DNA from: Desulfonema magnum
GTDB taxonomy: Bacteria; Desulfobacterota; Desulfobacteria; Desulfobacterales; 4be13
NCBI RefSeq assembly: GCF_017377395.1
Contig: NZ_CP061800.1
Span: 3,741,633-3,805,632 of the forward strand
DNA length: 64,000 bases
Direction of reading: 5' to 3'
Shown here: positions 10,260 through 19,619 of the stretch, in pieces
Position numbering within the stretch: the first letter of the stretch is position 1
Layout of the letters: every line of letters starts with the position of its first letter
Position numbers and translations under genes: made by a program
Notes under the pieces: generated by a model
The model's input: only the letters and a program-made list of their open reading frames with translations
Told to the model about the DNA's origin: nothing
Database searches by the model: none

Positions 10260-10872
10260 CCTTTTTTATCCCCCCCTTCGGCTTGCTATTTTTTTGCTGG
10301 TTTTCAGATTCTTTTTTTGCCAGCGCTGATTTTTCGGTCTCATTAAAATGTTGAGAGAAGGTTTTTGTTTCTTGCTTGTTTTCACCCCCCTCTTTTGAAG
10401 ACTCTGCTTTTTCAGGGGCGGTAAAATACTGGGTAAAGCCCTTCATCATGGTCTGAAACACTTCACCCTGATCCCTTATTATCTCCTGTAACTGATCCGT
10501 GCCTCTCGCGTTCATAAGCATTTTCAGATGCTTTATTGTCTCTTCCTGATCCGCACACTTTTCCTTGAGTTTTTCATATTTATCAACTAAGGACAGATGT
10601 TCTTTTTTCGGAACAAAAGCCAGCGAACCCATATATTCTTTGAACGATTTTTGAAAATCCTCCATTGCCTTTTCAGTCATTTTTTTGTATTCCGTGCTAT
10701 GCTCGGATAACTGATCAAGGCCGTAGAACTTTCGGAACATACCTGACAGATCATCAAAACTGTTAAACCCCTTCTGCATCCAGGCAGTCATATCATCTAC
10801 CTGCTTTTTCTTACGGGCAGTGCTGAGTAAAAAATTCCCCCAAAATTCTAAAAGATTCTCATCCATTATCAC
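10228..10872 (-). CDS. PHA-associated coiled-coil protein (PhaE/phasin-like), uncertain
   Basis: The protein has 214 residues. The first 95 are helical (ENLLEFWGNFLLSTARKKK...MFRKFYGL), followed by a coiled coil (SLVDKYEKLKEKCADQEETIKHLKMLM, about 94-120) and a disordered Lys/Glu/Asn-rich tail (about 150-214). The helical part followed by a coiled coil resembles PhaE-type synthase subunits and granule-associated proteins, but no diagnostic motif is seen. ATG at 10866 (MDENLLEF) is an alternative start. It overlaps the downstream phasin-like gene by 32 bases, so the pair is translated together. Confidence 0.5.
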   Translation of the reverse strand: MIMDENLLEFWGNFLLSTARKKKQVDDMTAWMQKGFNSFDDLSGMFRKFYGLDQLSEHSTEYKKMTEKAMEDFQKSFKEYMGSLAFVPKKEHLSLVDKYEKLKEKCADQEETIKHLKMLMNARGTDQLQEIIRDQGEVFQTMMKGFTQYFTAPEKAESSKEGGENKQETKTFSQHFNETEKSALAKKESENQQKNSKPKGGIKKDDRTGAKANH

Positions 10873-11122
10873 GGCCTCTGAAATAAATCATTTTATATGT
10901 GACACCTCACCTGTTCGGGACTCACAATGAACAATCCCGCGAAAATCATCTTTCGGAATCTGTTTCTCCGAAGCAAATGGTTTTTTCCTAAATATCCGGT
11001 TACTGAATGAAGAGTACTGTCCGAATATATTTCCATTTTTGAATATTATCACTATATGAAAATTCCGACAGGCTCAGGGGCGGGTCAAAACGCCGTTCGC
11101 TGAACTTGTCAAAACGCCGAAG

Positions 11123-12685
11123 TCAGGCTTGGGATTCGGAGGAGTATGCTTCGTTCAGATCCAATTGAAAACGCACAGGCCCCCGGTAGTTTTTATCACC
11201 AAAGCGTGTATGAAGTGCGCATACTGATTTCGGATTTGACCATGACGTTGCTATGGCCACATGACCTTTGGGAAAACCGGAGACTTCGACATCTATGTGG
11301 TCCAGCGGCGCCAGAGCGGTCTCTTTCTCCACAAGATCATCTTTTTCTCCGTAACAGATCAGCCAGGGAATATTTTTTGCTTTCAGACGCTTAAAATTGA
11401 GTTTCCGGTCAAAAAGCTTTACCGGAAGGGTCCCGTCATCTGTAACAGGAATGTTGTATGAATCAAAGCTCATTTTGGTAATGGCAAGGGGAAGGTCACC
11501 CCGTTCATTCTTAAGCCAGTAGTTAATCGCAGCAGCGGTTTTACTGATCTTCACTTCGTTTGCACCGCCATTTGGCATAAGCATTGCCATATCTCGGTAA
11601 AGGGCAACCAGAGGTGATTCGTTTTCTATGCTTTTGAGTTTATAAACCCAGCCCATGAGATCACCGTCAGCGACTTTGTTGCCATTGGGAAGTGTTTTGG
11701 TTCCATACTCAAGGTGATTAAATCTGCGGGGCAGACTTCCGAAAAATTTTATAAATCCCTTACTTCGGGTTCCGTCCATGGGGGAGACACAAGTGATGAG
11801 CGCGTCTACCAGACCGTCCAGCTCGCCGGAAAGAATATTACACACAGCAGAAAATCCCCCCTGACAGTAGCCGTTCAGTGTCACGAATTTTCCGTGTCTG
11901 GCCCTGACCTTCTCGCAAAAGAATCTGGTGTCCCGGGTGTCGTCTTCACAAGTCATGAGCTGAACTGCCGGGGTCTCGCTGATATCCTTCATGATTCTGA
12001 TATAGGTGGGAATTCCCTGATTTGCAAAACAATGGGCATAACTCTTATTTTCACCAGGTAAAAAAGCCAGGATATTGGAACCCAGCACATAAGGAGGAAG
12101 AATAATGACCGGTTTCCCGTTCTCATTGATTTCAGTTTTTTTATCTGTGGGAAGGATCTGATAAAGAATAAAACGGTCAGTTTCAGCAAACTTTACATTC
12201 TCACCCTGCTCAAAGTGGAACCCGTATTCAGGCTCAATATCCTCGATAGCCTCTTCATAGCCATATGCCACCATCTCCATCATTTTGGATTGCCGGGAAA
12301 CAAATTTTTCTATATTTTCCTCTCCCTCCACATTGAAGATCGTATTGAATAAGGCAGACGTGGCATTGTCCATTTCCCGCTGATTATAATTGCTAATCGC
12401 CTTCATGCTGCTGGCAAGCCCCTTGTTTGAAATATCAAGATTGAATGTCAGGAGTTCCATATAGGATTGAAAACTTTCCAGCGGTGACGTGTTGAACAAT
12501 TTATATTTTTCCACATCCGTGAAATAGTTCACGGCAAGTGTGTAGGGGATCATGAAATCATTCGAGTACTTGGCAAAACTGATCCAGTAATTTTGCGCTG
12601 CATTTATTGCCTCTGCCAAAAATAAATTTTTTTTCAAGAGCCTTTCCGGAAAGCATGAGTCTGTGCTGTAACTTAAATCAATCAT
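11123..12685 (-). CDS. PhaC-like alpha/beta-hydrolase (PHA synthase or depolymerase relative)
   Basis: The protein has 520 residues. A helical N-terminal half (1-150) leads into an alpha/beta-hydrolase domain. The nucleophile elbow is NGYCQGGFSAV with Cys274, as in PHA synthases (G-x-C-x-G) rather than the Ser of lipases; the other triad members are probably D449/D450 (ICYGEKDDLVEKE) and H475 (FPKGHVAIAT). It is longer than class III PhaC (about 355-410) and only distantly like the phaC at 16500, so it may be a second synthase, a granule hydrolase or an acyltransferase. It lies among phasin-like genes on the minus strand. Confidence 0.7.
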   Translation of the reverse strand: MIDLSYSTDSCFPERLLKKNLFLAEAINAAQNYWISFAKYSNDFMIPYTLAVNYFTDVEKYKLFNTSPLESFQSYMELLTFNLDISNKGLASSMKAISNYNQREMDNATSALFNTIFNVEGEENIEKFVSRQSKMMEMVAYGYEEAIEDIEPEYGFHFEQGENVKFAETDRFILYQILPTDKKTEINENGKPVIILPPYVLGSNILAFLPGENKSYAHCFANQGIPTYIRIMKDISETPAVQLMTCEDDTRDTRFFCEKVRARHGKFVTLNGYCQGGFSAVCNILSGELDGLVDALITCVSPMDGTRSKGFIKFFGSLPRRFNHLEYGTKTLPNGNKVADGDLMGWVYKLKSIENESPLVALYRDMAMLMPNGGANEVKISKTAAAINYWLKNERGDLPLAITKMSFDSYNIPVTDDGTLPVKLFDRKLNFKRLKAKNIPWLICYGEKDDLVEKETALAPLDHIDVEVSGFPKGHVAIATSWSNPKSVCALHTRFGDKNYRGPVRFQLDLNEAYSSESQA

Positions 12686-12920
12686 TTTGAGCAGCTCCTT
12701 CTCCTAGATAGACAAATATTTAAGCGATTAGTTGTTTGGTAATATTAAGGTATATGATATTCTCTCATATAGCGGAAGCCGTCCGTGTCCGACAGCTTTC
12801 ATATTGCCATGTGGCAGTCAGAAAAAGATCGGCAGCCCTCCGGATTTTCCTTTGTTCCTTATATTACAATAAACGAACGAAATATTTACATCTGAGGGTA
12901 AATATCAGACAACTGACCAC

Positions 12921-13208
12921 CTAGTCAGATTCGGCTTCTTCCTTGTTTTCGGAATTGGCAAAAAACGCTTCTACTTTACTGAAATTCGTTTCCACAGTTT
13001 CTTTAAAACTGTCACGCCCTTTCTTATATGTCCCGAGCCATTCGGCAATGGCTTTTTTTCCCTCCGGGGGGAGCCACGGAGCCTGCTCCAGAAACATGGA
13101 AACCATCTGTTCTCCCTGTTCCTGGAGTGTTGACATGGCTTTAAATGAATTGTCAAAAGTTGCTTTTTGAAAATCAATCATTTGTTTGAACAGTATCTTC
13201 TGATCCAT
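12921..13208 (-). CDS. Phasin-like protein
   Basis: A helical protein of 95 residues from MDQKILFKQMIDFQ. The ATG at 13208 is chosen because AGGAGAG lies eight bases upstream; the frame is open to 13241 but without a better site. The sequence FQKATFDNSFKAMSTLQEQGEQMVSMFLEQAPWLPPEGKKAIAEW repeats the plan of the paralogues at 13596 and 14018, with an acidic tail (ENKEEAESD). Probable role: coating of PHA granules, inferred from the phaR/phaE/phaC context. Confidence 0.7.
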   Translation of the reverse strand: MDQKILFKQMIDFQKATFDNSFKAMSTLQEQGEQMVSMFLEQAPWLPPEGKKAIAEWLGTYKKGRDSFKETVETNFSKVEAFFANSENKEEAESD

Positions 13209-13388
13209 CTTAAATCTCTCCTTTTTTTCAAAACAATGCAAAGGCTTTCAAAGTGGCCGGGGATTTTTTCAAAAAATACCCGAAATACAGGGGGGGTGAG
13301 GTGAGGCCCCCGGACATCACATCCGTATATATGCCCATAAGACAGGCTTCACTTTGTCACGCCCGCCGCGATCTGAATCGCGCATATT

Positions 13389-13540
13389 CAGCAGATCAAA
13401 AAATTTTCGGGCCGTGCAGGACAAAGAGGACGGACGGCAAAGAAATCCGGCTTTTTCCGGAACGGAAGGGTGTCCCGTCCGGGGAAAAGCCGTGTTTCTC
13501 CGAGATCCTCCGCACAGCCCGGAAACTTTTCGATCTGCTG
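13389..13540. mobile_element. Family R miniature element, copy 2 (5-bp duplication ATATT)
   Basis: The ends are CAGCAGATCAAAAAATTTTC and AACTTTTCGATCTGCTG; the inner stem is GAAATCCGGCTTTTTCC / GGAAAAGCCGTGTTTC. The flanks 13384-13388 and 13541-13545 are both ATATT. It lies between two phasin-like genes. Confidence 0.87.
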
Positions 13541-13595
13541 ATATTATATATCTGAAGTTTCCGTAAAACTTCGAAAGCCCCATATTATTCATGCG

Positions 13596-13853
13596 TTAGC
13601 CAAACAGTTCTTCCATTTTTGCAAAACCGTCATCCACAGCATTTTTAAAGTTTGTGCGGGCTTTTTTGTAAAATTCAGTTGAATTGCTGATGACCTTTTT
13701 CCCCTCTTCGTTCACCCACGGAAGCTGGGTCAGGAAATCGCCGGTCATTTTTTCGGTCTGATCCTGAACTGTGCTTACAGCGTTAAAAGCGTTTTCAAAA
13801 GCGGTTCTCTGAAAGGTGATTATTTGCTTTGTCATTTTAGCTGCCTCCGTCAT
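13596..13853 (-). CDS. Phasin-like protein with duplicated ribosome-binding site and start
   Basis: The protein has 85 residues, or 79 from the second ATG (MTKQIITFQ, 13835). It is a close paralogue of the gene at 14018 (shared QLPWVNEEGKK, ISNSTEFYKKART-FKNAVDDGFAKMEELF), clearly a tandem gene duplication. The 18-bp string GGAGGCAGCTAAAATGAC occurs twice in perfect tandem (13831-13848 and 13849-13866), giving two Shine-Dalgarno/ATG pairs in the same frame, so the N-terminus could be either. Role as granule phasin is inferred from context. Confidence 0.72.
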   Translation of the reverse strand: MTEAAKMTKQIITFQRTAFENAFNAVSTVQDQTEKMTGDFLTQLPWVNEEGKKVISNSTEFYKKARTNFKNAVDDGFAKMEELFG

Positions 13854-14017
13854 TTTAGCTGCCTCCTGATAAGTGTTTAAAGTCTTTGACCATCACAGCA
13901 GGTCAGAACCGCATATTAAAGCGGATTACACAGATTACACAGATTTAGAAAAAGCTGTGCAATCCCCTTCCTCAACTGTGTCAATCTGTGGCTCTGAAGC
14001 TTTTAGCCTGTTCCTGC

Positions 14018-14281
14018 CTATTTCTGAATAAACAGTTCTTCCATTTTTGCGAAACCGTCATCCACAGCGTTTTTGAAGTCTGTGCGGGCTTTTTTGTAAA
14101 ACTCAGTCGAATTGCTGATCGCCTTTTTTCCCTCTTCGTTCACCCAGGGAAGCTGGGCCAGAAAATCACCAGCCATTTTTTCTGTCTGATCCTGAACCAT
14201 GCTCATCGCGTTAAAGGCGTTTTCAAAAAGGGTTTTTTGAAAAGTGATCATTTGTTTTGCCATTTTACCTGTCTCCATCAT
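14018..14281 (-). CDS. Phasin-like protein
   Basis: An 87-residue helical paralogue of the gene at 13596, about 80 percent alike by eye. AGGAGGCAACAGAA precedes ATG-ATG at 14281. An in-frame ATG follows a GGAGACAGGTAAA string, a degenerate echo of the 18-bp start duplication in the neighbour. It is divergent from phaR, whose regulator family represses phasin genes in other bacteria, so the 14282-14576 spacer is the likely control region. Confidence 0.72.
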   Translation of the reverse strand: MMETGKMAKQMITFQKTLFENAFNAMSMVQDQTEKMAGDFLAQLPWVNEEGKKAISNSTEFYKKARTDFKNAVDDGFAKMEELFIQK

Positions 14282-14410
14282 TTCTGTTGCCTCCTGATAA
14301 ATGTTTAAATTTCAGATTCAGTCTCTTTGAGATATTCAGCCAGTTAAATAGTGACTTTTTCATTGAAACTAAAATAATAATAATATATTATTTTTTTTTG
14401 TCAAGAAAAA

Positions 14411-14545
14411 ATGATGCAATGCACAAAAAAAGTATTTTATGAATATCAAATATTTTTTATTGAAAAGAATAATATTATAAAAAGGTTATGATTAATACAA
14501 AGATATAAGACAGTGATAGGCTAAAAAAAATATTGCACTGTGTCA
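14411..14545. promoter_or_regulatory. Candidate PhaR operator region between phasin and phaR
   Basis: The very AT-rich spacer between the divergent phasin gene and phaR holds the near-palindrome TGCAATGCA (14415-14423) and a related TTGCACTGTG (14534-14543). PhaR proteins in other bacteria bind TGC-rich sites near phasin and phaR promoters. The match here is by eye and the assignment is inference. Confidence 0.35.
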
Positions 14546-14576
14546 TAATATCATATAAACAAGGAAGGAAAAGCAG

Positions 14577-15041
14577 ATGTCGCATAAACTCACGATTAAA
14601 AAATACCCTAACAGACGATTATACGACACGGAAAACAGTTCCTATGTGACTCTCGCGGATGTCGCTGATATAATAAGACAACAGGGTCGGCAGGTGAAAG
14701 TTGTTGACGTGAAAAGTAATGAAGATGTCACAGCCTTTATTCTGACTCAGATCATCATGGAGCAAGTGAAGAAAAAAAGCCGCATACTCCCTGTGTCCCT
14801 GCTTCATCTGATCATTCGGTCGGGAGAAGATGTTCTCAGCGAATTTTTTGAAAATTATCTTGAAAAAGCCATCGAAAGCTATCTGACTTACAAGAAAACC
14901 ATGGATGAACAGTTTAAAATATGTCTTGAACTGGGGATGGACTTTTCAAACATGGCGAAAAAGACAATGAAAGACATAACTCCTTTCGGATCTTTTTTTG
15001 ACAGTGCTTCAGATGAAACAGACAAAAATAAGAAAGCTTAA
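14577..15041 (+). CDS. phaR: Polyhydroxyalkanoate synthesis regulator PhaR
   Basis: A 154-residue protein with the PHB/PHA accumulation-regulator DNA-binding domain at the start: LTIKKYPNRRLYDTENSSYVTLADVADIIRQQG, the strongest signature of the family, then the second domain (DVTAFILTQIIMEQVKK, LLHLIIRSGEDVLSEFF). In known cases PhaR represses phasin genes and is released when it binds nascent PHA. It is divergent from two phasin-like genes and upstream of phaE/phaC. AAGGAAGG precedes the ATG. Confidence 0.92.
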   Translation: MSHKLTIKKYPNRRLYDTENSSYVTLADVADIIRQQGRQVKVVDVKSNEDVTAFILTQIIMEQVKKKSRILPVSLLHLIIRSGEDVLSEFFENYLEKAIESYLTYKKTMDEQFKICLELGMDFSNMAKKTMKDITPFGSFFDSASDETDKNKKA

Positions 15042-15261
15042 AGTCAAAATGTCAATTGAATGCATCTCGGATGTCATACCTAAAAAAGCCTTGTTTTTAA
15101 ATGATAATTAAGGTAATGGAATTCAGGTTTGTCTCGGCGTATTTCATCCTGACAAAAAAGCGGTTCTGCTGATCCGTTTCGGTGAACTGTCGGGTCGGAA
15201 TTGCCTGTTTTGTCCCGGAGTGATATCAGATGTAAAAAAAATTATGCCGGGACATGCCTGA

Positions 15262-15416
15262 AATCTGGAGTGATGAAAATGTCACAAACCCGGCTGATAA
15301 TTGCGATCCCATTTTTATTCCGCAAATTTTTTATGGCTTAAAAATCAGGCAGTTAAAAAATGCAGGGAACAAAAACGGGATCAGCTTTTTCAGAGCTTTG
15401 GAAACATTTTCATCAC
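15262..15416. repeat. Imperfect inverted-repeat element upstream of phaE
   Basis: Arms GATGAAAATGT (15272) and ACATTTTCATC (15405), with further matched pairs inside (GATCCCATTTTT with AAAAACGGGATC, and TTTTTTATGG with TTAAAAAATG), make a long cruciform-like segment. No gene is seen in 15042-15486. Confidence 0.55.
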
Positions 15417-15486
15417 CCCGCCTGAAATCTGACCTTATATAGTATGGATAATCCCAAAAAATAATCAGCATGAATTGGAGTAAAGA

Positions 15487-16383
15487 ATGGATCAGAATCA
15501 AAAAGAGGAAACCGGCATGGAATCTTTGTTTGCCGCGTGGGCAAAATCTGTAACGAATTTTTGGGGAGATATGACCAATATGCAGTTTGGCGGTACGGCC
15601 AAGCCATCTGACACATCCGAGAAATCCAGGAAGGACCCGATCTATCAGGCTCAGAAAAATTGGGAGACGGGCACCAAGGTTTTACAGTTATTGTTATCAG
15701 CATCCGGCAAACCGGAAAACATAAACGATGTTCTTAAAGGAATGCATTCTCTTCCGGAATTCATGATGAAAATGGTTCAGCAGTCATGGGACGGATATTT
15801 GGAACTGCAAAAACAATGGGCTGAGAAGGCCGAAAGAATTGGTCAGCATACGGAAGCTTACAATTTTGAAGATATTGATCAGAATATTTTCAAAAGCTGG
15901 CGGGAAATTTACGAGAAGGAATTCCAGAAAATTTTAAATATTCCGCAATTGGGGCTGACCCGTTTTCAGCAGGAAAGAATGAACCAGTTTGTGGATAAAT
16001 ATAATGTGTTTTATGCCTCTCTGAATGAGTTCATTTACATGTTTTATGTTCCCATAGAAAAATCGTCCGCGGTTATGCAGGAAAAGATAGAGGAGATGGC
16101 TGAACAAGGTGAGATTCATGATAATTTGAAAGATTATTATAACATGTGGATCAAGATTTTGGAAGGTCATTACATGACACTGCTCAAATCACCGGAATAT
16201 ACGCAAGTCATGGACAAAACTGTTGATTCTTTGGTGCAATACAGAAAAGCCAAAGATGAGGTGATGTATGACATTCTCCAGCAGTTTCCTGTCCCCACCA
16301 ACAAAGATATGGATGAACTTTACAAGGACCTTTACTTACTTAAAAAAAAGGTCAGGGAACTTTCCAAAACAGTGAAAACTTGA
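15487..16383 (+). CDS. phaE: Class III PHA synthase subunit PhaE
   Basis: The 298-residue protein fits PhaE: an N-terminal ESLFAAWAKSVTNFWGDM segment, a central FKSWREIYEKEFQKILNIPQLGLTRFQQERMNQFVDKYNVF block, DYYNMWIKILEGHYMTLLKSPEY and a C-terminal coiled coil (DELYKDLYLLKKKVREL). PhaE has no catalytic residues; it binds PhaC and is required for polymer synthesis. GGAG lies six bases before the ATG. phaC follows after about 115 bp. Confidence 0.9.
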   Translation: MDQNQKEETGMESLFAAWAKSVTNFWGDMTNMQFGGTAKPSDTSEKSRKDPIYQAQKNWETGTKVLQLLLSASGKPENINDVLKGMHSLPEFMMKMVQQSWDGYLELQKQWAEKAERIGQHTEAYNFEDIDQNIFKSWREIYEKEFQKILNIPQLGLTRFQQERMNQFVDKYNVFYASLNEFIYMFYVPIEKSSAVMQEKIEEMAEQGEIHDNLKDYYNMWIKILEGHYMTLLKSPEYTQVMDKTVDSLVQYRKAKDEVMYDILQQFPVPTNKDMDELYKDLYLLKKKVRELSKTVKT

Positions 16384-16499
16384 AACTCGGAACTTGAGAC
16401 TCGAAACTCAAAACTTGAACAATCATAGATGTACACATGAAAATCCGCCACTCTTTTAAGTTTCAAATTTCAGATTGCAAGTTGCAGAGGAGGAAATAT

Positions 16500-17744
16500 A
16501 TGAGCCAGCCTAAAATTGCTGTGGATCTTATCCTGAAGAAATTGGCTGAAACCACGGAACAGGTGAAAACACGCGCCCAGAAAGCATCCGAGGTTTTGCT
16601 TGGCCCGCTTGAAACAGATCTTTCAACTACGCCTTACGAGGTCGTTTACGAGGAGGACAGAATCAAGCTGAAATACTACAGGCCGACAGAAATAAAGCAG
16701 AAATATCCGCTTCTGGTGGTCTATGCCCTGATCAACAGGGAAACCATGCTGGACCTTCAGCCGGGAAGAAGTGTGGTGCAGACGTTTCTTGATAATGGCA
16801 TCGAAGTTTATATGATTGACTGGGGATATCCGACCCGTAAGGATCAGTATCTGACCATTGACGATCATGTTGACGGGTATATGGATAATGTCGTTGATTT
16901 TATAAGAGACAAACATAATCTGCCCAAAATCAATCTCATGGGAATCTGCATGGGAGGTGCCTTTTCTGTCATGTATTCGGCGCTTTACCCTGAAAAAATA
17001 AAAAATCTTGTCACCACAGTGACACCCACCAATTTTGATACGGACAAAGGACTGCTTCATATATGGATGAAACAGACAGATGCATATCTCATGGGAAATT
17101 CATATGGCAATATGCCGGGAGACCTGATGAACCTGGGGTTTCTGCTTCTCAATCCCGCCCGTCTGATACTTGACAAATATGTGGGCTTTTTTGAAAACAT
17201 GGACAACAAGGCATTTGTTGAAAATTTTGTCCGAATGGAGAAATGGATTTTTGACAGTCCGGATGTGCCTGCGGCAACTTTCCAGCAGTTCATAACAGAT
17301 TGTTATAAAAAGAATCTTCTCATTCAGAGCAAAATGGAACTGAGCGGGAGGCGGGTGGAACTCAAAAACATTACCATGCCTATTTTAAATTTTTACGGCG
17401 AGTATGACCATTTGGTGCCGCCCCAGGCATGCGAACTCCTGACACAGAAGGTGGGGGCTGAGGACACGGAGGATATCTGTCTGAAAACCGGACACATCGG
17501 AATTTATGTCAGTTCCAGCTGTCAGAAGGAGTTTGCGCCTAAGATTGTGAAATGGCTCAGGGAAAGAGAGGGGGAAGTCAGACCCGGGACTAAAGAACAA
17601 GCGACTTTTCCCAACTCGGTAAAAGATAAAATTGGAAAAAAAACCAGCGATGCTTCAAAAAACAAAGGCCGAAAAAATATTGAACTTGTTTTGTCAAACA
17701 AGCGAAGCAGAAAAAAAGCCAAATCCGTTTCACCCAAAAAGTAA
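16500..17744 (+). CDS. phaC: Class III PHA synthase catalytic subunit PhaC
   Basis: This subunit polymerises (R)-3-hydroxyacyl-CoA into PHA. The start at 16500 is set by GAGGAGGAAATAT; the open frame to 16437 is repeat-derived. The triad reads C150 (NLMGICMGGAF), D303 (YGEYDHLVPP) and H332 (LKTGHIGIYVS), one residue off the Allochromatium enzyme (C149/D302/H331). The core ends near residue 356; a tail of about 58 residues rich in Lys/Ser (DKIGKKTSDASKNKGRKN) is unusual for class III and could bind DNA, polyphosphate or the granule surface (inference). Confidence 0.95.
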   Translation: MSQPKIAVDLILKKLAETTEQVKTRAQKASEVLLGPLETDLSTTPYEVVYEEDRIKLKYYRPTEIKQKYPLLVVYALINRETMLDLQPGRSVVQTFLDNGIEVYMIDWGYPTRKDQYLTIDDHVDGYMDNVVDFIRDKHNLPKINLMGICMGGAFSVMYSALYPEKIKNLVTTVTPTNFDTDKGLLHIWMKQTDAYLMGNSYGNMPGDLMNLGFLLLNPARLILDKYVGFFENMDNKAFVENFVRMEKWIFDSPDVPAATFQQFITDCYKKNLLIQSKMELSGRRVELKNITMPILNFYGEYDHLVPPQACELLTQKVGAEDTEDICLKTGHIGIYVSSSCQKEFAPKIVKWLREREGEVRPGTKEQATFPNSVKDKIGKKTSDASKNKGRKNIELVLSNKRSRKKAKSVSPKK

Positions 17745-17863
17745 ACTGACGGGGTAAGGAGCGAAGATAAAACTTGAAACTCGGAACAGTTGCATAAGCA
17801 TAATGACAATCCGCGGATCCCCAAGTTTCAAGTTTCAAGTTTCGATTTACAGAGGAGATAACT

Positions 17864-19402
17864 ATGAAAACCAACACCGATTATTTTAAAACATTCTGCA
17901 AAATAAGCAAAGCTTTTGGGACGACTTTTAAAAAAGAAGAACTTCTGGATATCATCGTTCAAAGTGCGATTGACACCATGAAAGGAAAAGCCGCATGTCT
18001 TTTTCTGGCAGATGAGGAACAGGATATGTTTGTGGTGGCAGCTCAGAAAGGACTGTCTGAAAACTATTTACACGCGGAACCCATGAAAATTGAGAAGGCA
18101 GTGAAAGACCTCATGGAAGCGGGGGGGTATCTCTCTTTTCATGATGCGACCACAGACCCCCGGCTGGATAATCACGAAATAAAAAAGGCCGAAGGAATCG
18201 CCTCTGTCCTCACGGTGCCGATTATGGTAAACGGCAAAGCCATTGGCATTCTTGTGCTTTATACTGCCACCCCCAGAGATTTTTCCCAGGATGAAACAGA
18301 TTTCCTGACCGCCCTGGCCGAACAGGGGGGAATCTGCATCCAACAGACCCGGCTGCTTGAACGGATAAAACAAAATTCAACACTTTTTCACGATCTGGCT
18401 TCCAGCATGAATTCCAGCTTTGATATCAAAAAAATCCTGCATATCCTGACGGCCGATATCGCCGAGGCTTTTGGCATGAAAGGGGTGAATATTCGTCTTT
18501 TGAATAAAAACACAGGCGTTCTGGAACTCGCGGCAAGCTATGGCCTGAGCGAAGAATTTCTCAGCAAGGGGCCTGTCTCTGCTGATAAAAGTGTGGCACA
18601 GACGCTTAATGGCGAAACAGTCATCATCAGGGATGCGAAAACCGATGAGCGTATTCAGTATAAAGAGGCAATGAAAAAAGAAGGCATTGCTTCCATGCTT
18701 TGTGTCCCCATAAAGTCCCGGGACGAAGTCATCGGAATGATGAGACTGTACAGCGGCGTTGAAAGAAAATTTCCTGATGATGTGATTATATTGGTTGAAG
18801 CTGTCGCGGCCCAGGGGGGAATCGCCATTGAAAACGCCTTGCTGGTTAACCGAATGCGCATGAACACGGAACTTTTCCATGACCTGGCTGTCAATATCAA
18901 TTCTACATTGGATGTAAAGAAAATCATGCACATCATGTCTGCTGATATCGCTGAAACGCTCGGAGTGAAGGCGAGTTCCGTTCGTCTGCTTGATGAAGAA
19001 AAAAAGACATTGGAACTTGTCGCAAGCTACGGTCTGAGCGAAGCATATCTTAATAAGGGGCCTTTGTTCGCTGAAAAAGGCATTTCCGAGGCCCTTAGAA
19101 ACCGGGTGGTGGTAGTCAGAGACGTGGCTACGGATGAGGGGGTTCAGTACCGAAAAGAAAAGAAAGCAGAAGGTATTGTGTCCATTCTCAGCGTTCCCAT
19201 AAACGCCAGAGATGATGTGATCGGGGTGATGAGGTTTTACAGCGATGTTCCGCGAGAATTCACCGAAGCGGATGTTATGCTGACGACCGCCATGGCCCAT
19301 CAGGGAGGTCTGGCCATCCAAAATGCTTCCATGTATCTTATGCTTCAGGAAGATAAAAAAAATCTGGAAGAGGAAATCTGGAGCCACAAATCGTGGTTTT
19401 AA
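17864..19402 (+). CDS. Triple-GAF-domain protein without output domain
   Basis: A 512-residue protein made of three GAF domains (about 20-165, 185-330, 352-497). The second and third are close duplicates: both run FHDLA...ILHILTADIAE or IMHIMSADIAE, then RLL, then ELAASYGLSE or ELVASYGLSE. Each ends in a GI(A/V)S-L-VPI-...VIG-MR-Y block. No kinase, cyclase, EAL or DNA-binding domain follows, so it may sense a ligand and act through a partner. It lies between phaC and phaJ in the same direction with AGAGGAG at the start; a link to PHA control is inferred only from position. Confidence 0.85.
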   Translation: MKTNTDYFKTFCKISKAFGTTFKKEELLDIIVQSAIDTMKGKAACLFLADEEQDMFVVAAQKGLSENYLHAEPMKIEKAVKDLMEAGGYLSFHDATTDPRLDNHEIKKAEGIASVLTVPIMVNGKAIGILVLYTATPRDFSQDETDFLTALAEQGGICIQQTRLLERIKQNSTLFHDLASSMNSSFDIKKILHILTADIAEAFGMKGVNIRLLNKNTGVLELAASYGLSEEFLSKGPVSADKSVAQTLNGETVIIRDAKTDERIQYKEAMKKEGIASMLCVPIKSRDEVIGMMRLYSGVERKFPDDVIILVEAVAAQGGIAIENALLVNRMRMNTELFHDLAVNINSTLDVKKIMHIMSADIAETLGVKASSVRLLDEEKKTLELVASYGLSEAYLNKGPLFAEKGISEALRNRVVVVRDVATDEGVQYRKEKKAEGIVSILSVPINARDDVIGVMRFYSDVPREFTEADVMLTTAMAHQGGLAIQNASMYLMLQEDKKNLEEEIWSHKSWF

Positions 19403-19409
19403 ATTAGTT

Positions 19410-19556
19410 AGGTTTGGAATTTGTGATTTGGAATTTGGAATTTGGAATTTGGAATTTGTGATTTGGAATTTGTGATTTGGAATTTGTGATTTGGAATTTG
19501 GAATTTGTGATTTGGAATTTGTGATTTGGAATTTGTGATTTGGAATTTGTGATTAC
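19410..19556. repeat. Heptamer tract GGAATTT/GTGATTT
   Basis: About twenty consecutive 7-bp units, a mix of GGAATTT and GTGATTT, fill the space before phaJ; 19565-19605 then holds reverse-complement units (CACAAATC), so the tract can fold back. Confidence 0.9.
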
Positions 19557-19619
19557 AGCTTTAATCGCCAGTCACAAATCACCAGTCACAAATCACAAAT
19601 AACTAAGGAGGAGAATGTT

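Noticed and set aside
18377..19387. 336-codon minus-strand frame
   Set aside because: Antisense to the well-supported triple-GAF gene; His/Phe-rich shadow composition.
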